This document shows positions 8,230 through 15,714 of a stretch of DNA of 64,000 nucleotides, one piece after another; within the stretch, counting starts at the first letter, position 1; every line of letters begins with the position of its first letter. The position numbers were made by a program, and so were the translations under genes. The notes below the pieces were generated by a model. That model worked only from the letters and a program-made list of their open reading frames with translations. It did not search any database and was not told where the DNA came from. This DNA comes from Antiquaquibacter soli (GTDB lineage: Bacteria; Actinomycetota; Actinomycetes; Actinomycetales; Microbacteriaceae): contig NZ_JAUQUB010000001.1 of the NCBI RefSeq assembly GCF_030580675.1, positions 1,364,001-1,428,000 of the forward strand. The letters are read 5' to 3'.

Positions 8230-10674
8230 ATGTCCACCAACTTGTTCGTGCATCCCCTCGCCACATCGCAGTGGGAATCGCTGCCGGCGGCGACCACGAG
8301 AATCCACACCCGATCGGTGTGGGCGTCTCGCGAAACGGGCGAGAGCACCGCTCCGCACCAGCGGATCATCCATCTCCGAGCGATCTTCTCCGACGCGCCG
8401 ATGTCGCTCGAATCGGTGCGCGTCGTGCCCGGCGCGGGCTACCACAAGTGCGCGAGCGGACAAGAGTCGGACGAGGTCGTCGACGCCCGGGTGTGGGAGC
8501 CCGCGGTGCACGGGTGGACGCAGCTCGGCCGCGTGGGCGGCGCGGGCAGCAGCCTCGACCTCGGCGGCGCGGCATCGCGGGCACTCGTCGTCGAGATCAG
8601 GCAGGCGAGCACCGATCGCTGGTGGCCGGGCTGGAACCTCGCCGCGACCGGACTGGAGCTCATCGGCGAGGCTCCTGCTGAGTGGCAGCCTCGCCGTGAA
8701 GGACGCCTCGAGGTCGACGACCTCGACTTGTCGGGCCTGCCGGACGGCGTCTCCGCCGAGCACCGCGGGGTCGAAGTGCGGTACCGGACTCCGCGGCTCT
8801 CGGTCGGGTTCCGCTTGCGCTCCCCCGCGTGGTCGCACCTGTCCGTCGACGACGACGGCACGGGTCGCACCGACCGCTCCCTGCTCCAGCAGCCCCGGTC
8901 GATGGACATCGTCCGCAGCGGCGTGTACCCGTCCGGCGTCTACCCGGTCCTCCGCGACCAGAACGCCGAGTACCTCGCGCAGGGGCCGCGGGTCACTCGT
9001 GCGGACGGCGATCGCCCGGTGGGCTTCCTCGCCAGTGACTACGAGGGAGTGACGACGGTGCGCGGCAACGTCGTCACCTACGACGTGTCGGTTCCGAGCG
9101 CGGGGCAGCGCTACCGCTACCGCTTCACCGTCCTCGCCGATCGGATCGAACTCGACCTGCGCCGGACCGCGGCAGAGGACTACCGCGCGTGGACGAGCTC
9201 GGCCTGGCACATCGCGACCGACAACCGCGTGACCCCCTCGACAGCGATCGGCGAGCTCGTGACCACGGGCGAGACGGGCCTCCTGCGCGGCGACGTGCTC
9301 TGGCACTTCCCGCGCTTCGGCACGTTCGAGATCTCGAGCGACTCCCCCGACCTCCTCATGCGCAGCGATTCCGTCCGTGCACTCGACACCAACACGCTCG
9401 AGTTCAAGCTCGGCGAGACTCCGACGCCCTTCGGCGACTACCTGCTGCCCGCCGGCGACTACCGCGCTCGAATCGTGTTCGCCGCGCGCACCCCGCGGCT
9501 CGCGTCGGTGGCGCCGGATGCCCCGGCCCCCGTCCGCCGGATGCTCGACCGGCACGCCCTCACCGCTCTGCCCTTCCGGGCGGACACCGCTACCTATTCG
9601 AACAACGGCGCGTCCATGCACTGCACCACGACGCTCAACGACATCTCGGCGATCGCGACCGGTCTCGGCGACCTGCTCCCTGGAGTGTCTCCCCTGGGCC
9701 TCGTGGGAGCCTCGCTCAGTCGCTGGCTCGACGGCGCCCCGAGCTACGGCAGCGGTTCCACCTCGCACGGCCCCCACCGACTGGAGGACGAGTACGTCCA
9801 CATGGCCGCGAACACCCTCGTGGCCGTCGGCCGGTACCTCGGGGCGACGAACGACTCCGCCTGGTTCGCCCGGCATCGCGACCGGGTGCTCGCCGAGATC
9901 GAGGACATGCTCGCCCGCGACGTCGACGGTGACGGCCTCGTCGAGTCCACCATCCGCCTCGGCAACAGCGGCGAGCACCAGTGGAGCACGGCGTGGTCCG
10001 ACGTCATCTCCTTCGGCTGGAAGGACGCGTGGGCGAACGCCGTCCTCTTCGAGGCGTGGACCGAGCTTGCGCCGGTACTGCGGGACCGGGGGGAGCAGGC
10101 TCTCTCGGACCGAGTGAGCGAAGCGGCACGGCGCATCCAGGAGGCGTACCTGCCGGCGTTCTACTCCGAGACGACCGGCCTCATCGCCGGATGGCGCTCG
10201 CGCGACGGCGAGCTCCACGACTACGGGTTCTCCCTCGTGAACGGTGCCGCGTGCAGCACCGAGCTGCTTCCCGCCGATATCGCGCGAGCGATCATGACCC
10301 GGCTCCGAGAGCACTGGGATGCGGTCGGCGTGCCCGACCTGCGCAATGGTGTCCCGCTGAACCTCTGGCGCATCCCCGAGTCCGACATCGGCGGCGTCGT
10401 GTTCGGACTTCCGATGGGCGGCTATCAGCAGGGCGGCTGCTCCCACCACGGCGCCCGCGTCATCGTCGACGCCTTCGACCGCGTCGGAATGCGCGCCGAG
10501 GCCGACGAGCTGCTCGTGGCGCTCGCCACGTCCATCGCCGATGACTCCTCGTTCGGCGGCCTCGGTTCGGGTGTCGACTGGCGCATGTGGGACGGCACAC
10601 CGAGCGGTTACGAGGGCCAGCTCGCGGAGGGGTTCAGTGTGCTCGCGAGTGCTCTGCGGCGATTCGGGCGATAA
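8230..10674 (+). CDS. Large glycosidase-like protein, (alpha/alpha)6-barrel type, family not recognised
   Basis: This 814-residue protein has no obvious signal peptide, so it is probably cytoplasmic. The first 160 residues look beta-rich and carbohydrate-binding-like. The middle (about 160-420) is another beta region. The C-terminal 370 residues have the helical-hairpin look of six-hairpin glycosidases, with aromatic and acidic patches such as SGEHQWSTAWSD, GYQQGGCSHHG and SGVDWRMWDGTPSGYEG. I cannot assign a glycoside hydrolase family or name catalytic acids. It is transcribed away from the importer operon and shares its control region, so hydrolysis of the imported glycoside is a reasonable inference. 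Its 3' end overlaps the convergent aminotransferase-like gene by 41 bases. Confidence 0.7.
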   Translation: MSTNLFVHPLATSQWESLPAATTRIHTRSVWASRETGESTAPHQRIIHLRAIFSDAPMSLESVRVVPGAGYHKCASGQESDEVVDARVWEPAVHGWTQLGRVGGAGSSLDLGGAASRALVVEIRQASTDRWWPGWNLAATGLELIGEAPAEWQPRREGRLEVDDLDLSGLPDGVSAEHRGVEVRYRTPRLSVGFRLRSPAWSHLSVDDDGTGRTDRSLLQQPRSMDIVRSGVYPSGVYPVLRDQNAEYLAQGPRVTRADGDRPVGFLASDYEGVTTVRGNVVTYDVSVPSAGQRYRYRFTVLADRIELDLRRTAAEDYRAWTSSAWHIATDNRVTPSTAIGELVTTGETGLLRGDVLWHFPRFGTFEISSDSPDLLMRSDSVRALDTNTLEFKLGETPTPFGDYLLPAGDYRARIVFAARTPRLASVAPDAPAPVRRMLDRHALTALPFRADTATYSNNGASMHCTTTLNDISAIATGLGDLLPGVSPLGLVGASLSRWLDGAPSYGSGSTSHGPHRLEDEYVHMAANTLVAVGRYLGATNDSAWFARHRDRVLAEIEDMLARDVDGDGLVESTIRLGNSGEHQWSTAWSDVISFGWKDAWANAVLFEAWTELAPVLRDRGEQALSDRVSEAARRIQEAYLPAFYSETTGLIAGWRSRDGELHDYGFSLVNGAACSTELLPADIARAIMTRLREHWDAVGVPDLRNGVPLNLWRIPESDIGGVVFGLPMGGYQQGGCSHHGARVIVDAFDRVGMRAEADELLVALATSIADDSSFGGLGSGVDWRMWDGTPSGYEGQLAEGFSVLASALRRFGR

Positions 10675-11866
10675 CGGGAATCCCGCGCTCGAGGAGCCGC
10701 TCGTAGTCCTCGGCCTCGTTGTAGGCGTGGGCCGACAACCGCAGGTAGCCGCCGCCGTTCCACGTCATGACGCCTGCCTCGACGCCCGCCTCGCGCGACA
10801 GCGCGTTCTTCAGCGCTCGCTGTCCCGCGGCGTCCGCCGCTACGCCCTCCGGAAGTCGCAGGAGGGGCTGCAGGGGCTCGGGCATCCCGAGCTCGACGAC
10901 GGGGTCGTCCACCCACTCCCCCAGCGCGGGCGCGAGAATCGAGACCGCGTAGGCGCCGAGCTCGGCACCGTACCGGCGAAGCTCCGCCCATCCGAAGAGC
11001 CGCTCGATCTCTCCGATGCCGAACGAGGCGCTGAGGAACCCCGTCGTGTCGATCGTGCCCTGCTGGTCGAAGCGATCCGGATACGGCAGCCCGGCCCCCC
11101 ACGAGTCGATGAGCGGGTGGGTGGCGTCGGCGAGGGCGCCGCGCGCCACGAGTACCGCCGCCGGGCGGGGCGCCGCCGGGAACTTGTGAAGATTCCCGAA
11201 CCAGACGACGTTCTCGGTGCCGGCGGCGACCTCCGCGGCTGACTCCAGGATGCCTGCCGCGTGCGCCCCGTCGACGAGGAGGGTGAATCCGTGCTGCTGA
11301 GCGAGCTCGACGATCTCCGCGATCGGGAAGCCGCGCGCCGTCGCGGACGAGATGTGGTCGACGATCGCCACGCGAGTGCGGGATGTCACGGCCGAGGCGA
11401 TCGCGTCGAGACTCTCCTCGGCACCCGCCGCCAACGGCACCGCCGCGACGCGCACGACCGCACCCCAGCGGTCGGCGAAGCGCCGGGCCCCGAGCGCGAC
11501 CGCGCCGTAGACGTGGTCGGTGATGAGCACCTCGTCGCCGGCGTTCAAGCGGAGACTCCCGAACATGACGCTCGCCGCGGCGCTCGCATTGGGCACGGCC
11601 GCGATCTCGTGCGGCTCGGCGCCGAGGAAGGCGGCGAGGGCCGCGCGTTCGGCGGCCATCCGGTCGGGCAGCGTGTCGAACCACTGGAGGGGGTTGGCCT
11701 CGAGCTCGTTCTTGAGAGCCTGCTGGAACGCGAGGGTCCGTCGGGGAACCGCGCCGTACGAGCCGTGGTTGATGTGGCGCTGTGCCGGATCGAGAGCCCA
11801 CTCCTCGCGGCCCGTGGTCCCCTCGGTGCTGACGAGTGGGGCGGGGCGGGCGACAGCGGGGATCAC
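10634..11866 (-). CDS. Class V aminotransferase-fold PLP-dependent enzyme
   Basis: This 410-residue protein begins with a GTG at 11866. The PLP-binding lysine is about K228 (WFGNLHKFPAAP), and the cofactor-contacting aspartate is in LLVDGAHAAG near residue 199. The HINHGSYGAVPR start resembles isopenicillin-N-epimerase-like members of the fold rather than cysteine desulfurases. No desulfurase active-site cysteine loop is evident. The substrate is unknown. It lies ten bases after the GT4 gene. TAGGGT seven bases before the start could be a leaderless -10, but its TAG is also the stop codon of the upstream gene, so this is ambiguous. Its 3' end overlaps the convergent glycosidase-like gene. Confidence 0.85.
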   Translation of the reverse strand: MIPAVARPAPLVSTEGTTGREEWALDPAQRHINHGSYGAVPRRTLAFQQALKNELEANPLQWFDTLPDRMAAERAALAAFLGAEPHEIAAVPNASAAASVMFGSLRLNAGDEVLITDHVYGAVALGARRFADRWGAVVRVAAVPLAAGAEESLDAIASAVTSRTRVAIVDHISSATARGFPIAEIVELAQQHGFTLLVDGAHAAGILESAAEVAAGTENVVWFGNLHKFPAAPRPAAVLVARGALADATHPLIDSWGAGLPYPDRFDQQGTIDTTGFLSASFGIGEIERLFGWAELRRYGAELGAYAVSILAPALGEWVDDPVVELGMPEPLQPLLRLPEGVAADAAGQRALKNALSREAGVEAGVMTWNGGGYLRLSAHAYNEAEDYERLLERGIPVIARIAAEHSRAH

Positions 11867-11876
11867 CCTGACGACC

Positions 11877-12965
11877 CTAGCGCCCGGGGCGCTCCCCCGA
11901 CCGACGGGCGACGGCCTCCTCGAGAACCCCGAGCAGCTGCCTCGCCGCGTCCGGCCAGTTGTAGCGCTTCGCCCACCCGGTCGAGGCGGCCGACCGCCGT
12001 GCCCACTCGCCGGGCGCCTCGAGGGCTCGGACGGCGGCGACGAACGACTCGATGCTGTCCGGATCGAAGTACCCGGCCGGTTCGCCGCCGATCTCCCGGA
12101 AGATCGCCGTGTCCGCGAGGAGCGCCGGCGTGCCGAGCGCTTGTGCTTCCACCACGGGCAGGCCGAACCCCTCGTCACGTGACGCGGAGACGAGCGCCGT
12201 GGCCGCTCTGAGTGCGGCCACGTACTGCTCGTCGCTCGCGCCGTTGAAGAACTCGACCGCGCCCTCCGGGGCGAGCGCCGTCAGCCGGGCGCGCTCCGCG
12301 TCGGAGACGCGGCTCATGAGCTGGAGCCGGTACCCGGGAAGGGCCGCCATCGAGCGCACGAGCAGATCGACGTTCTTGTAGGGCATGAAGGAGCCCATGT
12401 ACACAAGGGTGCGCTGCTCCGGGGCGGAGCGGAGGGGGGTCGGGTCGGGCTGCTCCGTGCCGAGGAGTACGACGTGCATCGGATTGCGTGTCATCCGGTA
12501 CTTCACCATGAGGTCCCGGGTCGTCTCGGAATCGACGAGGTGCGCGTCCGCCCGATTGAGCACCGCACGTTGGAAGCCCACCCACAAGTGGTATCCGCGC
12601 CACAGCAGGCGGAGCGCCGGGTTGAGGTCCCGCGGCGGAGTGCGGTGCTTGTAGTAGATGAGGTCGTGCACGGTCGTGACGAGCGCGTACCGGCGGCCGC
12701 CCGGACCCATGGTCTGCATGGGGGTGAAGACGACATCGGGCTCATGCGGGTTCACCCAGCGGGAGACCCATGGCTCGGTCGCCTTCGTCGGGTCGGGCCC
12801 GAGGATCCACGGCAGGTCGGGGAGCATCTCGAGCTGGCGCTCGTCGGAGATGAGCATCGTCACGGGGTGGAGCTTGGAGAGCTCCTCCACGAGTCGAGCG
12901 CCGTACCGCGAGATGCCGTCGTGGCGGCCGAGCCGCGTGTAGCGGCAGTCGAAGACGATCTTCAC
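11877..12965 (-). CDS. Glycosyltransferase family 4 protein
   Basis: This 362-residue GT-B fold protein starts MKIVFDCRYTRLGRHDGISR, with the glycine-rich donor-fold N-terminus. A VTTVHDLIYYKH segment follows. The C-terminal nucleotide-sugar site has the GT4 signature SRDEGFGLPVVEAQALGTP. It transfers a sugar from a nucleotide donor to an unknown acceptor, probably a cell-envelope glycan or glycolipid. It is cytoplasmic and has no signal peptide. The start codon overlaps the TGA of the alpha/beta hydrolase gene as ATGA, so the hydrolase, GT4 and PLP-enzyme genes probably form one operon. Confidence 0.88.
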   Translation of the reverse strand: MKIVFDCRYTRLGRHDGISRYGARLVEELSKLHPVTMLISDERQLEMLPDLPWILGPDPTKATEPWVSRWVNPHEPDVVFTPMQTMGPGGRRYALVTTVHDLIYYKHRTPPRDLNPALRLLWRGYHLWVGFQRAVLNRADAHLVDSETTRDLMVKYRMTRNPMHVVLLGTEQPDPTPLRSAPEQRTLVYMGSFMPYKNVDLLVRSMAALPGYRLQLMSRVSDAERARLTALAPEGAVEFFNGASDEQYVAALRAATALVSASRDEGFGLPVVEAQALGTPALLADTAIFREIGGEPAGYFDPDSIESFVAAVRALEAPGEWARRSAASTGWAKRYNWPDAARQLLGVLEEAVARRSGERPGR

Positions 12966-13873
12966 GACCGGGCCTCGCCGACGACGCGACCTGCGCCGAG
13001 GAAGTCGACGATCGCGCGAGCGGCCTCGCGCGGCTTCTCATAGTGGATGAGGTGGCCGACTCCGGGGATGATCTCGAGTCGGGCATCCGGGAACAGCTCG
13101 ACCAGGCGCTGCTGGGCGGCGACGGTCGTGATCGGGTCGCGGTCGGCGCCCACGAGCAGCGTCGGCACCTCGATGCGCGACGCCACCATGCTCACGTCCG
13201 ACGAGATGGATGCCTCGAACCCCTCCACCACGGAGTCGCGGTTCGCATACCGGCTGAAGTACGCGTGGTGCTGGTCGTGGACGAAGTGGCGCACCTCGGG
13301 ATCGCGCGACTGCACCAGCACGAGGCTCATGAACCGCACGATGAGCCAATTGCTGAGCAGTGCGCTCCCGAGACGTTCGGGCAGCGCGCGGCCGAGACGG
13401 TAGTACAGCAGCGTCAATCGGCTGAGGAATCCGTTCGGGCCGGAGAGCGCCGGCGCGGCGATCGGGTTGACCAGGATGACGCGCGAGGGCGCGAGTCCGC
13501 CCGCGACGGCGTGCGAGACGACGATCGATCCGAACGAGTGGCCCAGCACCGGAGCGCCCTCGAGGCCGAGGGCAGCGATGAACCCCGAGAGCCAGGCGGA
13601 GTATCCGGCGATGTCGTGTCGTCGACCGACGAGCGGCGCCGACTCGCCGAAACCGGGCAGATCGGGGCTCACGACTCGGATGCCCTCCAGCTGTGCCACG
13701 ATCGGCTCGAGCCCGTGGTGCTCGCCGCGGTACCCGTGCACCACGACGAGCGTCACGGGCGCGTCGTCGGCGCCGTAGACCCAGTACCGCGTCGTGCTAC
13801 CGAGCACCTCGACCGAATCGGAGTGCACCGGCATCGCCTCGAGGAGGGCGGCATACGGCGACGGGGCGGGCAC
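12962..13873 (-). CDS. Alpha/beta hydrolase
   Basis: This 303-residue protein has the classic alpha/beta-hydrolase layout. The oxyanion region is VVVHGYRGEHHG (about 43-54). The nucleophile elbow GHSFGS has Ser113. The acid is in LLVGADRDPIT, and the catalytic histidine is in GVGHLIHYEKP near the C-terminus. The substrate is unknown; esterase, lipase or C-C hydrolase activity is possible. The start is GTG at 13873 with the -10-like TAGGAT six bases upstream. It is the first gene of the leftward three-gene operon, with treS divergent 88 bases away. Confidence 0.88.
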   Translation of the reverse strand: MPAPSPYAALLEAMPVHSDSVEVLGSTTRYWVYGADDAPVTLVVVHGYRGEHHGLEPIVAQLEGIRVVSPDLPGFGESAPLVGRRHDIAGYSAWLSGFIAALGLEGAPVLGHSFGSIVVSHAVAGGLAPSRVILVNPIAAPALSGPNGFLSRLTLLYYRLGRALPERLGSALLSNWLIVRFMSLVLVQSRDPEVRHFVHDQHHAYFSRYANRDSVVEGFEASISSDVSMVASRIEVPTLLVGADRDPITTVAAQQRLVELFPDARLEIIPGVGHLIHYEKPREAARAIVDFLGAGRVVGEARS

Positions 13874-13879
13874 CAGTCC

Positions 13880-13885
13880 ATCCTA
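13880..13885 (-). promoter_or_regulatory. -10-like hexamer for leaderless hydrolase gene
   Basis: TAGGAT on the minus strand ends six bases before the GTG start at 13873. No ribosome-binding site can fit, which fits leaderless translation. Confidence 0.45.
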
Positions 13886-13900
13886 GGCAGCGCTGCGGAC

Positions 13901-13914
13901 TACAAGCGCTTGCA
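13901..13914. promoter_or_regulatory. Palindromic operator candidate upstream of treS
   Basis: TACAAGCGCTTGCA contains the perfect 10-base palindrome CAAGCGCTTG at 13903-13912. The AAGCGCTT core resembles sites bound by LacI-family maltose and alpha-glucoside regulators of actinobacteria. It lies 48 bases before the treS start and 16 bases beyond the hydrolase -10 element, so it could control both divergent genes. Confidence 0.5.
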
Positions 13915-13961
13915 CTCGGGGCTCTAGACTCGATCGACCTGCTGTTCTGTCGAGGAGCTCC

Positions 13962-15674
13962 ATGACCTTCACCGCCCCGATCCAGTTGCCCGGACTCGCC
14001 CTGGATCCGCAGTGGTACCGCCGAGCCGTCTTCTACGAGGTCATGGTCCGCTCGTACTTCGACTCGAACGGCGATGGATCGGGCGATCTCGCCGGTCTCA
14101 TCTCGAAGCTCGACTACCTGCAGTGGCTCGGCGTCGACGCCCTGTGGATCCCGCCGTTCTTCGGCTCTCCGCTGCGGGACGGCGGCTACGACGTCTCCGA
14201 CTTCCGATCGGTACTGCCCGAGTTCGGCACGGTCGACGAGTTCCGCGAGCTCGTCACGAAGGCCCACGAGCGCAACATGCGCATCGTCATCGACTACCCG
14301 CTCAATCACACCTCCGACCAGCACGAGTGGTTCCAGCAGTCGCGCCAGGACCCGGATGGCCCGTACGGCGACTACTACGTCTGGAGCGACACCGACGAGA
14401 AGTACCCCAACATCCGCATCATCTTCGTCGACACCGAGGATTCGAACTGGGCCTTCGACCCGGTCCGTCGCCAGTACTACTTCCACCGATTCTTCTCGCA
14501 CCAGCCCGATTTGAACTTCGAAAACCCGGCGGTGCGCCAGGAGGTCCTCGACATCATCCGGCACTGGATGGACATGGGCGTCGACGGCATCCGACTGGAT
14601 GCGATCCCCTACCTCTTCGAGTCCGACGAGGGAAACGGCGAGGGCGAGCCCAAGACGCACGAGTTCATCAAGGAGATCCGCGCGATGGTCGACCGGGAGT
14701 ACCCGGGCCGGATGCTCATCGCCGAGGCGAACCAGTGGCCCAACGAGGTCGTCGACTTCTTCGGCACGGCCGAGGAGCCGGAGTGCCACATGGCCTTCGA
14801 CTTCCCCGTCATGCCGCGAATCTTCTACTCGCTGCGCTCCCAGCACGCCGGGGAGCTCAAGCGGGTTCTCTCCGAGGTGCCCGATGAGCCCGAGGGCGCC
14901 GCGTGGGGCGTCTTCCTCCGCAACCACGACGAGCTCACCCTCGAGATGGTGAGCGAGGAGTACCGGCAGGCGATGTACGGCTGGTACGCCTACGACCCCC
15001 GGATGCGCTCGAACGTCGGCATCCGTCGGCGCCTGGCCCCGCTCCTCGACAACTCGCGCGCGGAGCTCGAGCTCGCGCACGCGCTGCTCTTCTCGCTGCG
15101 CGGCAGCCCGTTCCTGTACTACGGGGACGAGCTCGGCATGGGCGACAACATCTGGCTCCCCGACCGCGACTCGAGCCGTACCCCGATGCAGTGGACACCC
15201 GACCGCAACGCGGGGTTCTCGACGGCGGACCCCGGGAAGCTCTTCCTCCCGGTCGTGCAGTCCCTCGTCTACAACTACTCGCTCATCAACGTCGAGTCGC
15301 AGTTGGCCCAGTCCCGGTCGCTCCTGCACTGGGTGCGCACCATGATCCACTTGCGCAAGCAGCACCCGGTATTCGGTCTCGGGTCGCTCCGCGTGGTGCC
15401 GACGGACCACGACTCGGTGATCGCCTTCGTTCGGGAGTACCCCGGCAGCGAGTCCCAGTTCGGCGATCCGGCGGAGACCGTGCTGTGCGTGTTCAGCTTC
15501 GCCCACACGCCGGTGTCGACGACGATCACGGTCCCGGGCTTCGAGGGGGCGGCGACGTGGGACCTCTTCGGCGGCTCGGCGTTCCCCGAGGTCGACGAGT
15601 CCGGCTCGCTGCGGCTCACCCTGGGCTCGCAGGACTTCTACTGGCTGCGGCTCACGCCCGCGGCTCGCGGATAG
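13962..15674 (+). CDS. treS: Maltose alpha-D-glucosyltransferase (trehalose synthase)
   Basis: This GH13 enzyme of 570 residues interconverts maltose and trehalose in the cytoplasm. It starts WYRRAVFYEVMVRSYFDSNG as TreS proteins do. Catalytic residues are visible: the nucleophile Asp213 in GIRLDAIPYL, the acid/base Glu255 in LIAEANQ, and the transition-state stabiliser Asp323 in FLRNHDEL. The length and the SSRTPMQWTPDRNAGFS segment match TreS rather than amylases. GAGGAG lies four bases before the ATG. It stands alone here, without the maltokinase, GlgE or GlgB genes that accompany it in many actinobacteria. Confidence 0.93.
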   Translation: MTFTAPIQLPGLALDPQWYRRAVFYEVMVRSYFDSNGDGSGDLAGLISKLDYLQWLGVDALWIPPFFGSPLRDGGYDVSDFRSVLPEFGTVDEFRELVTKAHERNMRIVIDYPLNHTSDQHEWFQQSRQDPDGPYGDYYVWSDTDEKYPNIRIIFVDTEDSNWAFDPVRRQYYFHRFFSHQPDLNFENPAVRQEVLDIIRHWMDMGVDGIRLDAIPYLFESDEGNGEGEPKTHEFIKEIRAMVDREYPGRMLIAEANQWPNEVVDFFGTAEEPECHMAFDFPVMPRIFYSLRSQHAGELKRVLSEVPDEPEGAAWGVFLRNHDELTLEMVSEEYRQAMYGWYAYDPRMRSNVGIRRRLAPLLDNSRAELELAHALLFSLRGSPFLYYGDELGMGDNIWLPDRDSSRTPMQWTPDRNAGFSTADPGKLFLPVVQSLVYNYSLINVESQLAQSRSLLHWVRTMIHLRKQHPVFGLGSLRVVPTDHDSVIAFVREYPGSESQFGDPAETVLCVFSFAHTPVSTTITVPGFEGAATWDLFGGSAFPEVDESGSLRLTLGSQDFYWLRLTPAARG

Positions 15675-15702
15675 GCTCCCGCACCGTGTCGGTGTGGAGC
15701 CC

Positions 15703-15708
15703 TACCCT
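15703..15708 (+). promoter_or_regulatory. -10-like hexamer for leaderless exonuclease-NUDIX gene
   Basis: TACCCT ends six bases before the ATG at 15715. It favours this ATG over the in-frame GTG at 15694, which would lie upstream of the hexamer. Confidence 0.45.
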
Positions 15709-15714
15709 GGTTGC

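Noticed and set aside
8206-10449. 747-codon minus-strand frame opposite the glycosidase-like gene
   Set aside because: The plus-strand frame has normal protein composition, ordered domain-like segments and a promoter context. The minus frame is a low-complexity Arg/Val/Glu-rich shadow.
10634-11866. Class V PLP enzyme as the missing SufS cysteine desulfurase
   Set aside because: It has the fold and lysine but not the desulfurase cysteine-loop signature, and it is 15 kb from the suf operon in a glycosyltransferase operon.
11874-11879. TAGGGT before the class V PLP gene as a leaderless promoter
   Set aside because: The TAG is the stop codon of the GT4 gene, so the match is partly forced. It was not counted with the thirteen.
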